Assembly: GCF_030324495.1 (NCBI RefSeq)
Contig: NZ_JACAGN010000006.1
Span: forward strand, 59,579 to 123,578
Direction: 5' to 3'
DNA length: 64,000 bases
From: Myroides sp. 1354
GTDB taxonomy: Bacteria > Bacteroidota > Bacteroidia > Flavobacteriales > Flavobacteriaceae
The notes below the pieces were generated by a model, which saw only the letters and a list, made by a program, of their open reading frames with translations, did no database searches and was not told the DNA's origin. A program made the translations under genes and the position numbers. Below are positions 62,322 through 64,000 of the stretch, in pieces; the stretch's first letter is position 1, and each line of letters opens with the position of its first letter.

Positions 62322-63383
62322 CCTTCGGTTCCCTCAGGATGACAGTTGCACTCAGTATGACAATTAGAAAAGACGTGTGTTGTTAGAGTAATCAATGCAG
62401 TATAAAAGAAACACCCTACCACCGTTACACCATTAAAAAAAGGCTTCGACTTTAACCAACGACAATGGTAAAGTGTTTCAAAAGATAAAGTACAGCCAAG
62501 ATGACAAAAAAGCAACAGCGGTATAGTAAAAGTAGTAGTTGGGTTTTAGTCCTTTGTTTGCTATAAAGGAGATTAATTCCAACGTACACTACAATTTAAA
62601 GGCGTACAATTGATTTAAAAAGTGTTTTGCAGTAAGTGATCCATTGTAATAAAATTAAATGGTTGTAGCAATGTATTTTAAAAGTAGTTTATCGTCAGTG
62701 GAGTAGTAAAGAGGAACGAAGTGAGTCGAAGGCTACGACAGTGAGAATAAACAATGTGGTTTGAAATACTGCTTTTTTACTTTGAAAGAAAAGACTACAA
62801 TTGCAAAGTACAAAAACAGCCAAATGAAAATAAAAAGATTGTATGCATTTATTTTTACAACATAGTAATTGATTCATTAAAACAAAGTAAATCGATTGTA
62901 CGAAGGATTTATTGCCTTAAAAATAAAAGTATACTATTTTTAGGAAGTTCTTCTTACCTTACAGACATCAATGGAGTGCCAACGCATTACTATGGGTACC
63001 TACCGTTTACCTCATTGATGCTTCTATTTGTTTTGGTATTCGGTGCACTTCGTGAGGAGAACTGATGGTGGTTTACAACAACAGTAATTATGATAATGTG
63101 TATAAATTCAATGATTTAGGAGATTAAAGCGAGTAGCTTTAGTTGAACAAACCGCACGTAGTGCAGAGTTAGACCCACAAATCGACGAAGGAGATTCCCG
63201 AGGCCAAAAAAAAAATAAGGAGGAGGTAAACAGGTTCCTATTACTATGGTGCGCGTTATTACGATCCGACGATGAGTGTGTTTTTGAGTGTGGACCCGTT
63301 GGCGGAACAGTTTGTTGGTTGGACACCGTACCATTATGTGCATAATAACCCAATTAATTTGATTGACCCAACGGGGATGAGTA
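62284..63383 (+). repeat. Duplicated cassette-head block, copy 2
   Basis: Second copy of the block at 60149-61190. Its first part carries an extra ~75 bases after the hairpin (62322-62400). From about 62680 to 63270 it is nearly identical to copy 1, with the same three inserts at the same sites (63009-63055, 63114-63165, about 63182-63229). Most differences in the core-coding pieces are synonymous (GGT/GGA, AAC/AAT, GAC/GAT, TTT/TTC). Confidence 0.85.
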
Positions 63384-64000
63384 CGGAGGAAAGTGATCAT
63401 TGGGTTGAAAAACAGAATGGCACTATTTACTGGGATGAGAAAGCAACTTCCAAAGAAACAACCAGTGTGGGAGAAAAATATTTAGGAAAGAATGTATTAG
63501 TTGCAACTCATGATAGAAGTCAGGGTGTCAATGAACCACTTAATACAGCACAATTTGATTTATACTTAGAAAGTAATAAAGAGGGACCATCAGCAACAAT
63601 AATGGGGAATACAGTTCCTTCAGATGTTGATAAGTCGGGTACTTTGGCAGAAGGCTTATATAGTGCTAAATTTGGACATAGAAATGCCTCAAGATATCAA
63701 AATGAATTGGCTATAAGAATTTATAATTTAGATGGATCAGATGGATTGCCTACAGTAAATGGTAATCCAAATCCATCGAGTAATGGAAAAACATTAACAG
63801 GTGTTTTATTTCATATGGGAAATAATAGTCAAACATCATTGTTTGATACGAGTGGAAATGCCTATAGTGCAGGATGTCAGACAAGTGGTAATTTTAAAGG
63901 GTCTAGAGAATTACATAATAAGTTTATGGAAGTTGTAGGAAAAACATTTAAAGGGAATTACTATTTACGACCTAATCCAAACTTTGTTCATCCTATTAAT
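63230..64000 (+). CDS. Second orphan RHS tip, partial at window end
   Basis: Open from 63230, just after an in-frame TAA at 63227-63229; first ATG 63272; no stop before the window ends. It reads GSYYYGARYYDPTMSVFLSVDPLAEQ and HYVHNNPINLIDPTGMS, then a tip different from the other two: KYLGKNVLVATHDRSQ, FGHRNASRYQNELAIRIYNL, LTGVLFHMGNNSQTS and AYSAGCQTSGNF. The His followed by SAGC recalls peptidoglycan-directed L,D-transpeptidase-like or related small hydrolase folds, but the family is not certain. A gene for immunity would be expected beyond 64000. Confidence 0.7.

Overview
The window looks like chromosome of an AT-rich member of the Bacteroidota, most likely family Flavobacteriaceae. A Myroides-like genus is my guess, but the sequence does not prove it. 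The evidence is a SusC/SusD pair, a type IX secretion (T9SS) C-terminal sorting domain, lipoproteins with S/K-D/E residues after the lipobox Cys, many TAnnTTTG -7 promoter boxes, a CidA/LrgB pair, and tsaD divergent from tamB. I see no rRNA, tRNA or CRISPR array.

Layout. 1-6.5 kb: a REP-associated transposase with REP palindromes, a FabH-like ketoacyl synthase, an SDR-DoxX pair, an S41 peptidase-like protein and a methyltransferase. 6.5-12.1 kb (minus strand): long-chain acyl-CoA ligase, a YccS-type FUSC membrane protein and LrgA/LrgB. 12.4-19.6 kb: a SusC-SusD-phospholipase C operon, probably for using phosphocholine lipids. 19.9-28.8 kb: MFS transporter, AraC regulator, RidA, two near-duplicate lipoproteins, LysE exporter, an exported MsrA-MsrB fusion, a nitronate monooxygenase-like flavoprotein and a large lipoprotein. 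28.8-37.4 kb: intergenic repeat families, an FAD dehydrogenase divergent from 3-methyladenine glycosylase, an aldo/keto reductase broken by an in-frame amber codon, a GNAT protein, a MocR-type regulator, an NTF2-like protein, TatA and a thioredoxin-fold lipoprotein. 37.4-46.6 kb: a small membrane protein, a compact four-gene minus-strand cluster (tsaD-rsmE-AI-2E permease-THUMP-like methyltransferase) and a divergent tamB.

47-64 kb is the most unusual region. A T9SS-sorted protein lies 7 bp upstream of a 3582-residue SpvB/FG-GAP/RHS toxin. The toxin carries a cysteine-rich helical repeat block and a C-terminal domain with a YkuD-like SHGC motif. A small lipoprotein gene overlaps the toxin stop codon and is the probable immunity gene. 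Two orphan toxin cassettes follow. Each is headed by a ~1 kb duplicated block containing an RHS core segment broken by three short inserts at the same sites in both copies. Cassette 1 encodes a polymorphic toxin type 8-like tip and a DUF2750-like immunity protein. Cassette 2 encodes a different tip that runs off the window. The arrangement suggests a silent store of toxin/immunity modules that could be recombined into the expressed RHS gene.

Dispersed intergenic elements also stand out: REP palindromes with a GGAA/TTCC centre, a 104-bp tandem unit with degenerate relatives at two other loci, and heptanucleotide tracts upstream of the AraC gene.
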